Shown piece after piece: positions 45,305-53,313 of a stretch of 64,000 bases of DNA; within the stretch, counting starts at the first letter, position 1, and each line of letters opens with the position of its first letter. The notes under the pieces were generated by a model. It was not told the origin of the DNA. It saw only the letters and a list, made by a program, of their open reading frames with translations, and did not search any database. This stretch comes from Patiriisocius sp047731265 (GTDB lineage: Bacteria; Bacteroidota; Bacteroidia; Flavobacteriales; Flavobacteriaceae): the NCBI RefSeq assembly GCF_047731265.1, contig NZ_CP159835.1, positions 310,001 to 374,000 on the forward strand. Direction: 5' to 3'. A program made the translations under genes and the position numbers.

Positions 45305-45987
45305 TGGACACTAATATTCGTAAAAAAAAGTTCTAGCCCTCCTTGGCCTTTATGCATTTTAGCTATTTTGATCCCGTTAAAATCTTCATAATCTTCCCAC
45401 GTTGTTGTCATTGAGGCTTCGGGCGCGTTTCCTTTTCTAAAAACCCATTCTTTTAACATAAAATCCTTTCCGTAATAAAAATCATAGGCGTCACCGGGGG
45501 TATATCCACCTTCATCACCATAGGTAAGTGTCAACATATTCAAAGTATCCTTGGACATAGGTGCTATTTGATTTTCCTTTTCTGAAATTTTAGTTCCTTC
45601 ATCCCATACAAGATTATAGGGTGCCAGCAACCAGAATTTATCATTAATAAAGGCAGCATCATATTGTTTTGAAATGCTGTCCAAAGCATTGCGGTTAAAA
45701 CGCACTGTATCTTTTGCGGTTGTCATGGTGATATCATTAGTTTTAGGTTTCCAAGCCCAAGCTCTGCCTCCATTACTCTGTCCATTTCTAGCAACATTAA
45801 ACGTGAAGTTAATCAACTCTACATCTTTCCAATTTTCAAAACCGTTTTTATAGGCAATTGTTTCAGCAGTAGTAAAAACTTTATTCTTTTCTATTTCTAA
45901 GGACTCATTATTTTCTTCTGTCGTTCGTTTTTCTTTACAAGCGTTAAAAACGGATAACAGTATTAATAGAATAAACATATTTTTCAT
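45301..45987 (-). CDS. lipoprotein of unknown function
   Basis: 228 residues, signal peptide with lipobox (LLSVFNACKE, Cys17). The body is beta-rich with repeated W/Y/F-rich strands (FNVARNGQSNGGRAWAWKP, DKFWLLAPYNLVWD, FYYGKDFMLKEWVF), like outer-membrane lipoproteins that hold a hydrophobic ligand, but I cannot name the family. It is convergent with the haloperoxidase-like gene and overlaps it by 4 bases. The final residue is His at the extreme C-terminus. Confidence 0.8.
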   Translation of the reverse strand: MKNMFILLILLSVFNACKEKRTTEENNESLEIEKNKVFTTAETIAYKNGFENWKDVELINFTFNVARNGQSNGGRAWAWKPKTNDITMTTAKDTVRFNRNALDSISKQYDAAFINDKFWLLAPYNLVWDEGTKISEKENQIAPMSKDTLNMLTLTYGDEGGYTPGDAYDFYYGKDFMLKEWVFRKGNAPEASMTTTWEDYEDFNGIKIAKMHKGQGGLELFFTNISVH

Positions 45988-46034
45988 TTGGAATGTTTTT
46001 CAGTAAAAATAAGAATTTATAGTGCTACATTTAA

Positions 46035-46226
46035 TATATAATCTATAAAGATATAGCGATTACAGAAGTAAATTTAATTGAGAAAAGCCCACTAATCGTT
46101 TTGGGAGAAATGACGATTACACACGAAAATGGAATTACAGGAATAAAGGATGCTCGAGCATCTTTTTGTCGCTGCGAAAAAAGTTTAACTATGGCTTTCT
46201 TTAATGGAGCCCATAATACTCAGTAG
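46035..46226 (+). pseudogene. relic of a CDGSH iron-sulphur protein
   Basis: Open frame without ATG, 46035-46226. It ends with LIVLGEMTITHENGITGIKD and ARASFCRC, then EKSLTMAFFNGAHNTQ. This aligns with the C-terminal CDGSH domain (SFCRCGxSxxxPFCDGSH): the first two Cys and the final His remain, but the third Cys is Phe, Asp is Asn and Ser is Ala, so a 2Fe-2S cluster could not be bound. The N-terminal half usually present in such proteins is missing. It occupies the otherwise empty 372-base gap before the cryptochrome. Confidence 0.7.
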
Positions 46227-46360
46227 ACAGCATCAGTTAGCAGTGGCAGTTTTTTGACATCACAAAATTATGTTTATTTTAAATAGATTAAAAAAACCTT
46301 TTGAACTCCCGAACGGGATTTTTAAGTTAAAAATTACAATAAATCATTAAAAAAACAACG

Positions 46361-47653
46361 TTACAACCATAAATCTACAAACTCCTTATCTGGGTCATAC
46401 ACCGCTGCTTGTCTTTCTATATTAAACTTGCGATCTCTTGGATCATTCCCAACGCCCGCTAAATACTGCCAATTTCCCCAATTGCTATGGACATCATAGT
46501 CAATAAGCATGCTTTCAAAATAACTAGCGCCTATGCGCCAATCTTGCTGTAGTTCTTTAGCCCAAAAGCTCGCTACGTTTTGCCTGCCACGATTGCTCAT
46601 CCATCCAGTAGCGGCAATCTCTTTCATATTTGCATTTACAAATGCATACTTCGTTTTTCCAGAAATCCATTGTTCTTTTTTTTCTTCTGAAGCTTCCCAA
46701 TGATATTCATTGTTGAGAATGCCATCAATTTGAAATAATGAATCGCCATGTTTGAGTGAAACATATTTAAAAAAATCACGCCAAATTAATTCAAATATCA
46801 TCCAATAGGTATCTTGGTTTTTTTGGACTTCCTTTTCATATTTTTTAACTTCCCAATATACTTGCTTTGCCGAAATACTTCCATTTGCCAGCCATGCCGA
46901 AAATTTTGAACTATACGCTGTTCCTATCAATCCATTACGCGTTTTCTTGTAGTTCGCAATGTTATGAGATTCCCATATATATTGATGTATTCTTTTAAGT
47001 CCACTAGAAGCTCCTCCTGAAAACGGAAAAGCAGTTTTTTCATCTTTAGAAAATGATTCATGACCCAATTCTTCCAAACTTGGGATCGAAGCACTATCTT
47101 TAATAGAAAGTGAGAACTTGTTTTCTTGAACTATTTCTGGTTCTGAAATGATTGACGACACCTGTGCGTATTTTTCACACTTCTTTCTGAATTCCGTAAA
47201 AACTCTTGGAATTTTTTTAAAATCGTCATAGGGGACATCATCTGGATGAAATAAAAATTGATCATACGACTCGTTCCAAGATATAATAGCGTCTAATTGT
47301 TTTTGTATCGACTGGTTTACACTAATTTCATCACGAGTCCATTCTTTTTGTAAATAGATATTTTCGATTTTATACTGCACTACAACTTTAGGAATCGATA
47401 CTTCTGGCGGCTCAAAAAACACCAATAGGGGGATGTTTATTTTTTCTAATTGTACCTTTAAATCTTTTATTGTTTCAATTAAAAATTGTGATCTATAGAC
47501 ACCTGTCCTTATAAATCCAAATTCATTTTTTTGAAATAATCGAGGGTCAAAAAAATATACAGCTATGACATCTGCATTGTTCTTACAAGCTTCAACTAAA
47601 GAATGATTATCCTTAATTCGCAAATTATTTCGAAACCAAATTAAATTTTTCAT
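46361..47653 (-). CDS. DASH-family cryptochrome
   Basis: 430 residues from the ATG at 47653 (MKNLIWFRNNLRIKDN); the 47683 start adds ten residues that lie in the preceding gene. Photolyase-like alpha/beta N-domain (to about 130) and FAD-binding helical domain with GLIGTAYSSKFSAWLANG, WRDFFKYVSLKHG, ATGWMSNRGRQNVASF, DYDVHSNWGNWQYLAGVGNDPR. The last two are diagnostic for the DASH class. It repairs UV lesions in single-stranded DNA or acts as a blue-light sensor. It is the last gene of a three-gene operon; ATG begins one base after the stop of the DUF2256 gene. Confidence 0.92.
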   Translation of the reverse strand: MKNLIWFRNNLRIKDNHSLVEACKNNADVIAVYFFDPRLFQKNEFGFIRTGVYRSQFLIETIKDLKVQLEKINIPLLVFFEPPEVSIPKVVVQYKIENIYLQKEWTRDEISVNQSIQKQLDAIISWNESYDQFLFHPDDVPYDDFKKIPRVFTEFRKKCEKYAQVSSIISEPEIVQENKFSLSIKDSASIPSLEELGHESFSKDEKTAFPFSGGASSGLKRIHQYIWESHNIANYKKTRNGLIGTAYSSKFSAWLANGSISAKQVYWEVKKYEKEVQKNQDTYWMIFELIWRDFFKYVSLKHGDSLFQIDGILNNEYHWEASEEKKEQWISGKTKYAFVNANMKEIAATGWMSNRGRQNVASFWAKELQQDWRIGASYFESMLIDYDVHSNWGNWQYLAGVGNDPRDRKFNIERQAAVYDPDKEFVDLWL

Positions 47654-47654
47654 A

Positions 47655-47792
47655 CTACTTTTTATTTCGTCTACAGCGTTCACTGCAGTAGATAATTTGT
47701 TCCCAGTTTCGTTCCCATTTTTTACGCCACGAAAATGAAAACTGACATACTGGACAAGTTTTTTGAGGGAGATTCACCTTTTTATGTGCCAT
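47655..47792 (-). CDS. DUF2256 zinc-ribbon-like small protein
   Basis: 45 residues, too short for usual gene calling. It reads MAHKKVNLPQKTCPVCQF, then FSWRKKWERNWEQIIYCS and ERCRRNKK. The two CxxC-like pairs (CPVC, then CSERC) and the WRKKWE core match DUF2256, a family found beside photolyases and cryptochromes. Its start codon overlaps the flavin reductase stop (TAATG) and its stop is one base from the cryptochrome ATG, so all three are translated together. Function unknown; a metal-binding partner of the cryptochrome is the natural inference. Confidence 0.9.
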   Translation of the reverse strand: MAHKKVNLPQKTCPVCQFSFSWRKKWERNWEQIIYCSERCRRNKK

Positions 47793-48409
47793 TAGTCCTT
47801 AGGTCTGGCGTATTCAAATCTTGATAAAAGATGTGGTAATGCATACCCATCCAATCCATTTACAGCAACAGTTTCTGCATTTTGAAGGGACAAAAACCCA
47901 TCCTCCTGGAGTATCCCATCGTCACAATATATATGCTGAATACTAGCGACAATTAATAAACAATCGTTTTCTTTAATATGATATTCATTAACGTACTTGC
48001 ATCCCAGCTGAATCTTAGCATCTTTTATATACGGCGCAAAAAAGTCGTTTTTATAGACGGGTTCGAATTCGGTTTTATCAAATTCTGAAATACCCCCATC
48101 ATATTTAGCTGAGGTATGATGCGCATCTTTAATCACATCTTTATGAATATGATTAACCGTGAACGCCATAGTCTTTTTAAGATTATCAAAAGTATTTCTA
48201 GTAACGGTCGTAGGCCTCAAAACAAACCCCAATAGCGGGGGATTACTACCCAAATGAGTCACACTACTAAACACGCCTATGTTCGTAATACCATCGTTAG
48301 ATTTTGTAGCAATCAGGTTGGCAGATTTATAACCGGTACAGCTATTGATGAGATTAATCCTGTACAATTTTTCAAGTTTTGAAATGTCTTTTAAAGTAAA
48401 GTGATTCAT
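47792..48409 (-). CDS. flavin reductase-family protein
   Basis: 205 residues, FMN-binding split-barrel (flavin reductase like). Seen: NLINSCTGYKSANLIATKSNDG, NPPLLGFVLRPTTVTRNTFDN, AFTVNHIH and the C-terminal LGCKYVNEYHIKENDCLL. May supply reduced flavin. First gene of the operon with DUF2256 and the DASH cryptochrome, which points to flavin handling for the photoreceptor. Confidence 0.87.
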   Translation of the reverse strand: MNHFTLKDISKLEKLYRINLINSCTGYKSANLIATKSNDGITNIGVFSSVTHLGSNPPLLGFVLRPTTVTRNTFDNLKKTMAFTVNHIHKDVIKDAHHTSAKYDGGISEFDKTEFEPVYKNDFFAPYIKDAKIQLGCKYVNEYHIKENDCLLIVASIQHIYCDDGILQEDGFLSLQNAETVAVNGLDGYALPHLLSRFEYARPKD

Positions 48410-48559
48410 TTTTTAAAGATAAAATTTTGTTGACTATTTAACATCAGTCTTTAAACAAAATTAACAATTGAGACATTTTATTATATCTACGATAAAATAG
48501 AGCACGATGGATTGCGATAAAGCATTTAAAATAAATAAGGAAATATAGCAAAACGAGGC

Positions 48560-49334
48560 GATTTGCAAGCGGCAAATGAATTTTACAATGTAGGTATTTG
48601 GAAAAAAGAAGCCTCAAGTTAAGACTCACATGAGCTCGCAGCTTTGGGAAATATTTCGGATAAAAAGTTATGGCATTTACAATCTCATTTTGGACAGGTT
48701 ACCCTAAGCTGGAACAGAATAGGTGTTCAATGCACTGGCGTTGATATTAGCGAAGTAGCCATTGCATTAATTCAATCTTATGCTAAAGAATTGGCCATAG
48801 ATGCTAATTTTGTTTGTTGTAATTTACTAGATGCTTCAAAACACATTACAAACTCTTTTGACATTATTTTTTTACTAGATATCGGACCATAGAATGGCTC
48901 CCAGTCCTGAAAACTTGAGCGCAAATGATTGCAGAACGGTCACCTCCTAAAAGCACTATTTATATTATAGATTTTCACCCCATTGCTTGAATGTTTGATT
49001 ATAAGGTCACCCCTCCAGTAATGATTTATGACTGCCAACAAAAAGAAGCCGTTTTGAAGAATCAATAGGCTCCTGTGCGGCACTATATGCTGTCATTGAA
49101 AATAAAAAACACGACTGAAATCATAGTTCAGAAGATTTAATAAGTAGCTAGGCAGATGTTGGATTAACCATTAATTCATTAAAAAAAATTGATGCATCGC
49201 CTAATATTGTATTTCCAGATTTAGCAATAAATAAAAATGGACCATATGAATTGCCTTCTAAATTGTATTCACTCTTGTTTGAAGTAATGGCAGTTAAAAA
49301 GCAAGCAAAAAATTCAAAAATCAAGTCTCATTAG
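48560..49334 (+). pseudogene. relic of a class I SAM methyltransferase (second family)
   Basis: Coding fragments run in order through several stops and shifts: NEFYNVGIWKKEASS, LAALGNISDKKLWHLQS with HFGQVTLSWNRIG (motif I, usually LHLQCHFGQDTLS), CTGVDISEVAIALIQ, VCCNLLDASKHI and FDIIFLLDIG, then MIAERSPPKSTIYIIDFHPI, VTPPVMIYD, and finally PNIVFPDLAINKNGPYELP and LYSLLFEVMAVKKQAKN to the stop at 49334. Complete homologues are about 270 residues. At least four disruptions make it dead. It is a different subfamily from the relic at 37140. Confidence 0.82.
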
Positions 49335-49397
49335 CGAAAGGCGTTGGAATCTATGGAAGACTCTGTGAGGTTTAAATATTCCTATTGAGGTTAAAAA

Positions 49398-50081
49398 TTA
49401 GTGTTTCAAACCTTCCTTTAACAACTCAGGAAATTTCTTTTGAAAACGCTTTAACCTTGGGATGGATACATTTTGAATATAGCCGTTTTCTGGATGCAGT
49501 TTTTCATAATCTTGATGATAAGCTTCGCCTTCCCAAAACTTTTCAAATGGGAGTACTTGAGCGCCGACATTACCTTCGCCAACTTCCTTTTCTAGCGCGG
49601 CAATTTTGGTGTCAATTATTTTCTTTTGAGCTTTATTTTGATAAAAAATAATAGACCGGTACTGCGACCCTCTGTCGGGTCCTTGCCCATTTATCTGGGT
49701 AATGTCTTGAGAACCAAAATACACATCAACTAATTGTGAAAAAGAAATCACTTTTGCATCGTACATAATCTCAACAGCCTCTGCGTGGCCTGTTCTTCCT
49801 GTGTTACTAGATTGATAGGAAGGGTTTTCAGTATGGCCACCGCTATAGCCTGAAATAGACTCTTTAACACCCTTTACACTCTCGTAAACAGCTTCTACAC
49901 ACCAAAAGCATCCGCTCGCGAAATAAGCACTATCGAGTTCGTTTTTAGCGGGAACCTCAACAGGTGTTTTTGTTTTTTGTGCAACTGCCTCTGCTTCTTT
50001 GTTTGAGGCATTTGGAGATTGGCAGGAAGCCTGCAATGAAACTAGAATTCCCAATGCAAATATTGATATATATATTTTCAT
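49398..50081 (-). CDS. msrA: peptide-methionine (S)-S-oxide reductase, lipoprotein form
   Basis: Repairs oxidised methionine. 227 residues from ATG 50081, which gives a proper lipoprotein signal (MKIYISIFALGILVSLQASC, Cys20); the frame from 50126 adds a leader in front of it. The catalytic motif GCFWCVEAVYESVKGV and the GYSGGHTENPSY, GHAEAVEI and HQDYEKLHPENGYI blocks are complete. The lipobox indicates it works outside the cytoplasm, on envelope proteins. No msrB adjoins it. Confidence 0.94.
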   Translation of the reverse strand: MKIYISIFALGILVSLQASCQSPNASNKEAEAVAQKTKTPVEVPAKNELDSAYFASGCFWCVEAVYESVKGVKESISGYSGGHTENPSYQSSNTGRTGHAEAVEIMYDAKVISFSQLVDVYFGSQDITQINGQGPDRGSQYRSIIFYQNKAQKKIIDTKIAALEKEVGEGNVGAQVLPFEKFWEGEAYHQDYEKLHPENGYIQNVSIPRLKRFQKKFPELLKEGLKH

Positions 50082-50250
50082 ATTTATAACATCTTTATTA
50101 AAGTGGAGGATGGTATGCCCTAGCAATTATCTTCCACTAGTTTACTATTAATTATAGGGCATTTGATACTTCTTTTATTTTTACTCTAAATTAGTCGCTA
50201 ATTGATACGTTAACTATCTAAGCAACCATCTTAAAAAATGAAAAGTAATA

Positions 50251-50280
50251 AAAAAAGCCCTCACAAACTGTGAAGGCTTT
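50251..50280 (-). terminator. terminator of the coiled-coil/Nif3 operon
   Basis: Imperfect stem aaagcc-tcaca / tgtga-ggcttt with one mismatched pair, 3-base loop. On the minus strand it is followed by a U run (A6-7 ending at 50256). It lies 22 bases after the stop at 50302. Confidence 0.7.
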
Positions 50281-50301
50281 GTTATAATTTTATGCGTGGT
50301 T

Positions 50302-51081
50302 TTATTTCATTTTTGCAAATACTTTTTCCATTTTATCACCTTCTTCTTGAGCCAATGCTGGATCTACAAGAATACGACCACTGTGCTCATCTGTAATTAT
50401 TTTCTTGCGCGAAGCAATTTCTGCTTGTACTTGTGGCGGTATTGTAAAGAAAGACCCACCAGAAGCTCCTCTTTCAACAGGAACAACAGCAAGACCATTC
50501 TTAACATTACCACGAATGCGCTTGTAGGCATTTACCAAACGATCTTCAATTTGCTTTTCATACTTTTCAGATTGTTTGATCAAAGATTCTTCTTCTTTTT
50601 TAGTTTCAGAAAGAATCTCATTTAACTCACCTTGCTTGTGCTTTAAATGATCCTCTCGAGCACCCAAACGACCTTGTGTCTCTTCGATTACAGTATTTTT
50701 CTGTTCGATTTGTGCTTTGTATTCTTTAATGTGCTTTTCAGCAAGTTGAATCTCCAATTCTTGAAATTCCACTTCCTTACTTAGGGCATTAAATTCACGG
50801 TTATTTCGCACATTATCTTGTTGCGCCGTGTATTTTTTAATATATTCTTTTGAAGTCTCTATGCTATTTTTCTTAGCTTTGATATCATCTTCTATCACTT
50901 CAAGATCAGCCTTTAGCTTCTCCATGCGAGTGTTCATTCCTGCAACCTCATCTTCAAGATCTTGTACTTCTAAAGGCAGTTCGCCACGTACATTCTTGAT
51001 CTCATCAATACGAGAGTCTATTAGTTGCAAATCATATAAAGCGCGAAGCTTCTCTTCAACAGTAATTTCTTTTGCTGCCAT
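50302..51081 (-). CDS. coiled-coil protein with Cys-less C4 zinc-ribbon remnant
   Basis: 259 residues. A long coiled coil (about 35-185; heptads of L/I, E, K) is followed by the C-terminal region that in other bacteria is a four-Cys zinc ribbon (RGACGGC, then CEHCGRIL). Here the four Cys positions are Ser, Ser, Asp-Glu and Ser: RGASGGSFFTIPP and ITDEHSGRILVDP. The fold motif is otherwise conserved, so the domain is probably still folded but cannot hold zinc. It begins 3 bases after the Nif3 stop and is translated with it, a conserved gene pair. Role unknown. Confidence 0.88.
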   Translation of the reverse strand: MAAKEITVEEKLRALYDLQLIDSRIDEIKNVRGELPLEVQDLEDEVAGMNTRMEKLKADLEVIEDDIKAKKNSIETSKEYIKKYTAQQDNVRNNREFNALSKEVEFQELEIQLAEKHIKEYKAQIEQKNTVIEETQGRLGAREDHLKHKQGELNEILSETKKEEESLIKQSEKYEKQIEDRLVNAYKRIRGNVKNGLAVVPVERGASGGSFFTIPPQVQAEIASRKKIITDEHSGRILVDPALAQEEGDKMEKVFAKMK

Positions 51082-51084
51082 AAA

Positions 51085-52179
51085 TTAAAAATAGCTAATT
51101 GGATTTGTATTTATTTCCGATAAAACGATTGCGAAATTACTGATTTTTTTTGTAAGGTGAGCATGTAATAGTTCTTTTGTGTATTGCTCACTTTCATAGT
51201 GTCCAATATCTGCCAGAAGTATTTCATTTTCAGCAGTATAAAAGTCGTGATATTTCAAGTCTGCCGTAATAAAAACATCTGCTCCTTTACCAATGGCTGC
51301 TTTGATGGCAAAGCTACCGCTGCCCCCTAAAACTGCTACTTTTTTTATCTTTTTATTCAGTAATGATGAATGTCTTATGCATTGTGTATTCATGCTTTGT
51401 TTCAAAAATAGAAGAAAATCTGTTTCATTCATTTCATTTTCCAAGGTCCCAATCATTCCCATCCCGAGATGTTGATTTGTGTTTTCTAATGTTGTAATCC
51501 CATACGCCACCTCCTCATATGGATGCGTATTAAACAATGCGGCTACTACTTGGTTTTCCAAGTGTGATTGGAATGTTACGTGAATTTGCTCTTCAGGTCC
51601 TTGATGGCGAACCCCCTTTTCTCCAATCACAGGATTAGCGCTTTCGTTACCCCTATAACTCCCGATGCCTTGCACAACAAAACCGCATTCGTCATAGTTT
51701 CCAATTGCCCCAGCTCCTGCTTTGAACAAGGCCTCTAAAATTGATTGACATTCCTTTTGAGGCGCATAGGTAACTAATTTTTTTACGGTTTGCTCCTTCG
51801 GAATTAAAACTGCTCGATTTACAAGACCAAGCTTTTCACAAATTTTTGCATTTACTCCCTGAAAACTATTGTCCAAGGCTGTGTGTACCGCAATAATATT
51901 AATGTCATTCTTTATCGCTTTGGCGACGACACGCTCCACATAACTTCTACCAATAATTTTTTTTAAGCCACTAAAAATGATGGGATGAAAGCTTACAACT
52001 ACATTACAATTCTTGCTTATTGCCTCATCAATAACGCTTTCTAAAGTATCTAAAGTTACGAGTATTCCTTTTACAGCATTAGTTGGATCTCCAACTAATA
52101 GCCCTGTATTGTCAAAGTCTTCGGAATAAAACAATGGAGAAAAGTCATTCAATAAAGAAAGTACATCTTTTACAATCAT
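51085..52179 (-). CDS. Nif3-like dinuclear metal centre protein
   Basis: 364 residues, the long bacterial form with an inserted CutA/PII-like domain in the middle. Metal-site motifs: VVVSFHPIIFSG, VHTALDNSFQGVN at the N-terminus and LLADIGHYESEQY at the C-terminus. Nif3 proteins form hexameric toroids with two metal ions; the reaction is not established, though GTP cyclohydrolase-type chemistry has been proposed. Upstream gene of the pair with the coiled-coil protein. Confidence 0.92.
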   Translation of the reverse strand: MIVKDVLSLLNDFSPLFYSEDFDNTGLLVGDPTNAVKGILVTLDTLESVIDEAISKNCNVVVSFHPIIFSGLKKIIGRSYVERVVAKAIKNDINIIAVHTALDNSFQGVNAKICEKLGLVNRAVLIPKEQTVKKLVTYAPQKECQSILEALFKAGAGAIGNYDECGFVVQGIGSYRGNESANPVIGEKGVRHQGPEEQIHVTFQSHLENQVVAALFNTHPYEEVAYGITTLENTNQHLGMGMIGTLENEMNETDFLLFLKQSMNTQCIRHSSLLNKKIKKVAVLGGSGSFAIKAAIGKGADVFITADLKYHDFYTAENEILLADIGHYESEQYTKELLHAHLTKKISNFAIVLSEINTNPISYF

Positions 52180-52299
52180 AAGGGATTAAATTTTGAGGTA
52201 AATACAATATTACCAAATTAACGATAAAATATTGCATATAATTTATTTTGAAAATAGATTTTTAGAATGAATATCTAAACATATGAGTATTTTCGTAAA

Positions 52300-53313
52300 A
52301 TGAATTTATTAAGAAAGTTGTTATTCCCTTTTGCTATAGTATACGGTTGGGTCACTACAATGCGCAATTACTTTTACGATAAAGGCTGGTTTAAAAGCGC
52401 CACATATAGAATGCCTATCGTATGCGTGGGCAATTTGAGTGTGGGTGGTACTGGAAAATCTCCTATGGTGGAACTCTTATTATCAATTTTTAAAGAGGAC
52501 TACAATATTGCAACATTAAGTAGAGGATATAAGAGAAAGACTACAGGGTTTCTTGAAGTAAAACCAACGCATATCGCTACTGAAGTTGGTGACGAACCAT
52601 TGCAGATAAAACAAAAGTTTCCAGATATTATAGTAGCAGTTTGTGAAGACAGACGCACAGGTATTGAGATGCTGCAAAAAAAGGCAAAGGTCATCCTATT
52701 AGATGATGCTTTTCAGCACCGAAAAGTATCACCAAGTTTTAATATTTTACTCACTCCTTTTCACAACCTCTTTTATGAAGACTTTTTGCTGCCTACAGGG
52801 AATCTTAGAGAATCTAGAAAAGGAGCCGACAGAGCAGATATTATTGTGGTTACAAAAGTTCCTGAGCGTACTCCGTATGCGAAACTGCAAGAAATTAAGT
52901 TTTTGCTAAAACCAAAATCACATCAAAAAGTCTATTTTTCATCCATTGCATATAGCAATGAAATTATTGGTCATGCTGAAAATATGCCATTAGATTATTT
53001 GAAAGGAAAGTATTTTACTTTGGTCACTGGAATTGCAAACCCAAAACCATTAGTTGATTTTTTGACAGAACACTCTTTAAAGTTTGAGCATATTAAATAT
53101 AGGGACCACCACAATTTTTCTGAAACAGAAATTCAGAAACTTAAAGAGAAAGAACTTCTGTTAACAACTGAAAAAGATTTTATGAGGCTGAATGATTCTT
53201 TGCAAAAATATGCCTTGTATTATTTACCTATAAAAACGAAAATCTTAAATGAGCAACTTCCCTTCTTTGAAGAATCAATAAAGACTGCTATAGAGGCAAA
53301 TTTGTTTCGTTAA
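52300..53313 (+). CDS. lpxK: tetraacyldisaccharide 4'-kinase
   Basis: Phosphorylates the lipid A disaccharide at the inner membrane. 337 residues, typical. N-terminal membrane-associated helix, Walker A in CVGNLSVGGTGKSPMV, SRGYKRKT, GDEPLQIKQ, LDDAFQHRKV (active-site Asp) and PTGNLRES motifs. It confirms a lipid A-containing outer membrane. Its stop overlaps the histidine-kinase stop by 4 bases. Confidence 0.95.
   Translation: MNLLRKLLFPFAIVYGWVTTMRNYFYDKGWFKSATYRMPIVCVGNLSVGGTGKSPMVELLLSIFKEDYNIATLSRGYKRKTTGFLEVKPTHIATEVGDEPLQIKQKFPDIIVAVCEDRRTGIEMLQKKAKVILLDDAFQHRKVSPSFNILLTPFHNLFYEDFLLPTGNLRESRKGADRADIIVVTKVPERTPYAKLQEIKFLLKPKSHQKVYFSSIAYSNEIIGHAENMPLDYLKGKYFTLVTGIANPKPLVDFLTEHSLKFEHIKYRDHHNFSETEIQKLKEKELLLTTEKDFMRLNDSLQKYALYYLPIKTKILNEQLPFFEESIKTAIEANLFR

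Noticed and set aside
46290..46330. Hairpin tcccg-aa-cggga followed by T5
   Set aside because: Only a 5-bp stem with a 2-base loop; not convincing as a terminator, and no intact plus-strand gene ends there.
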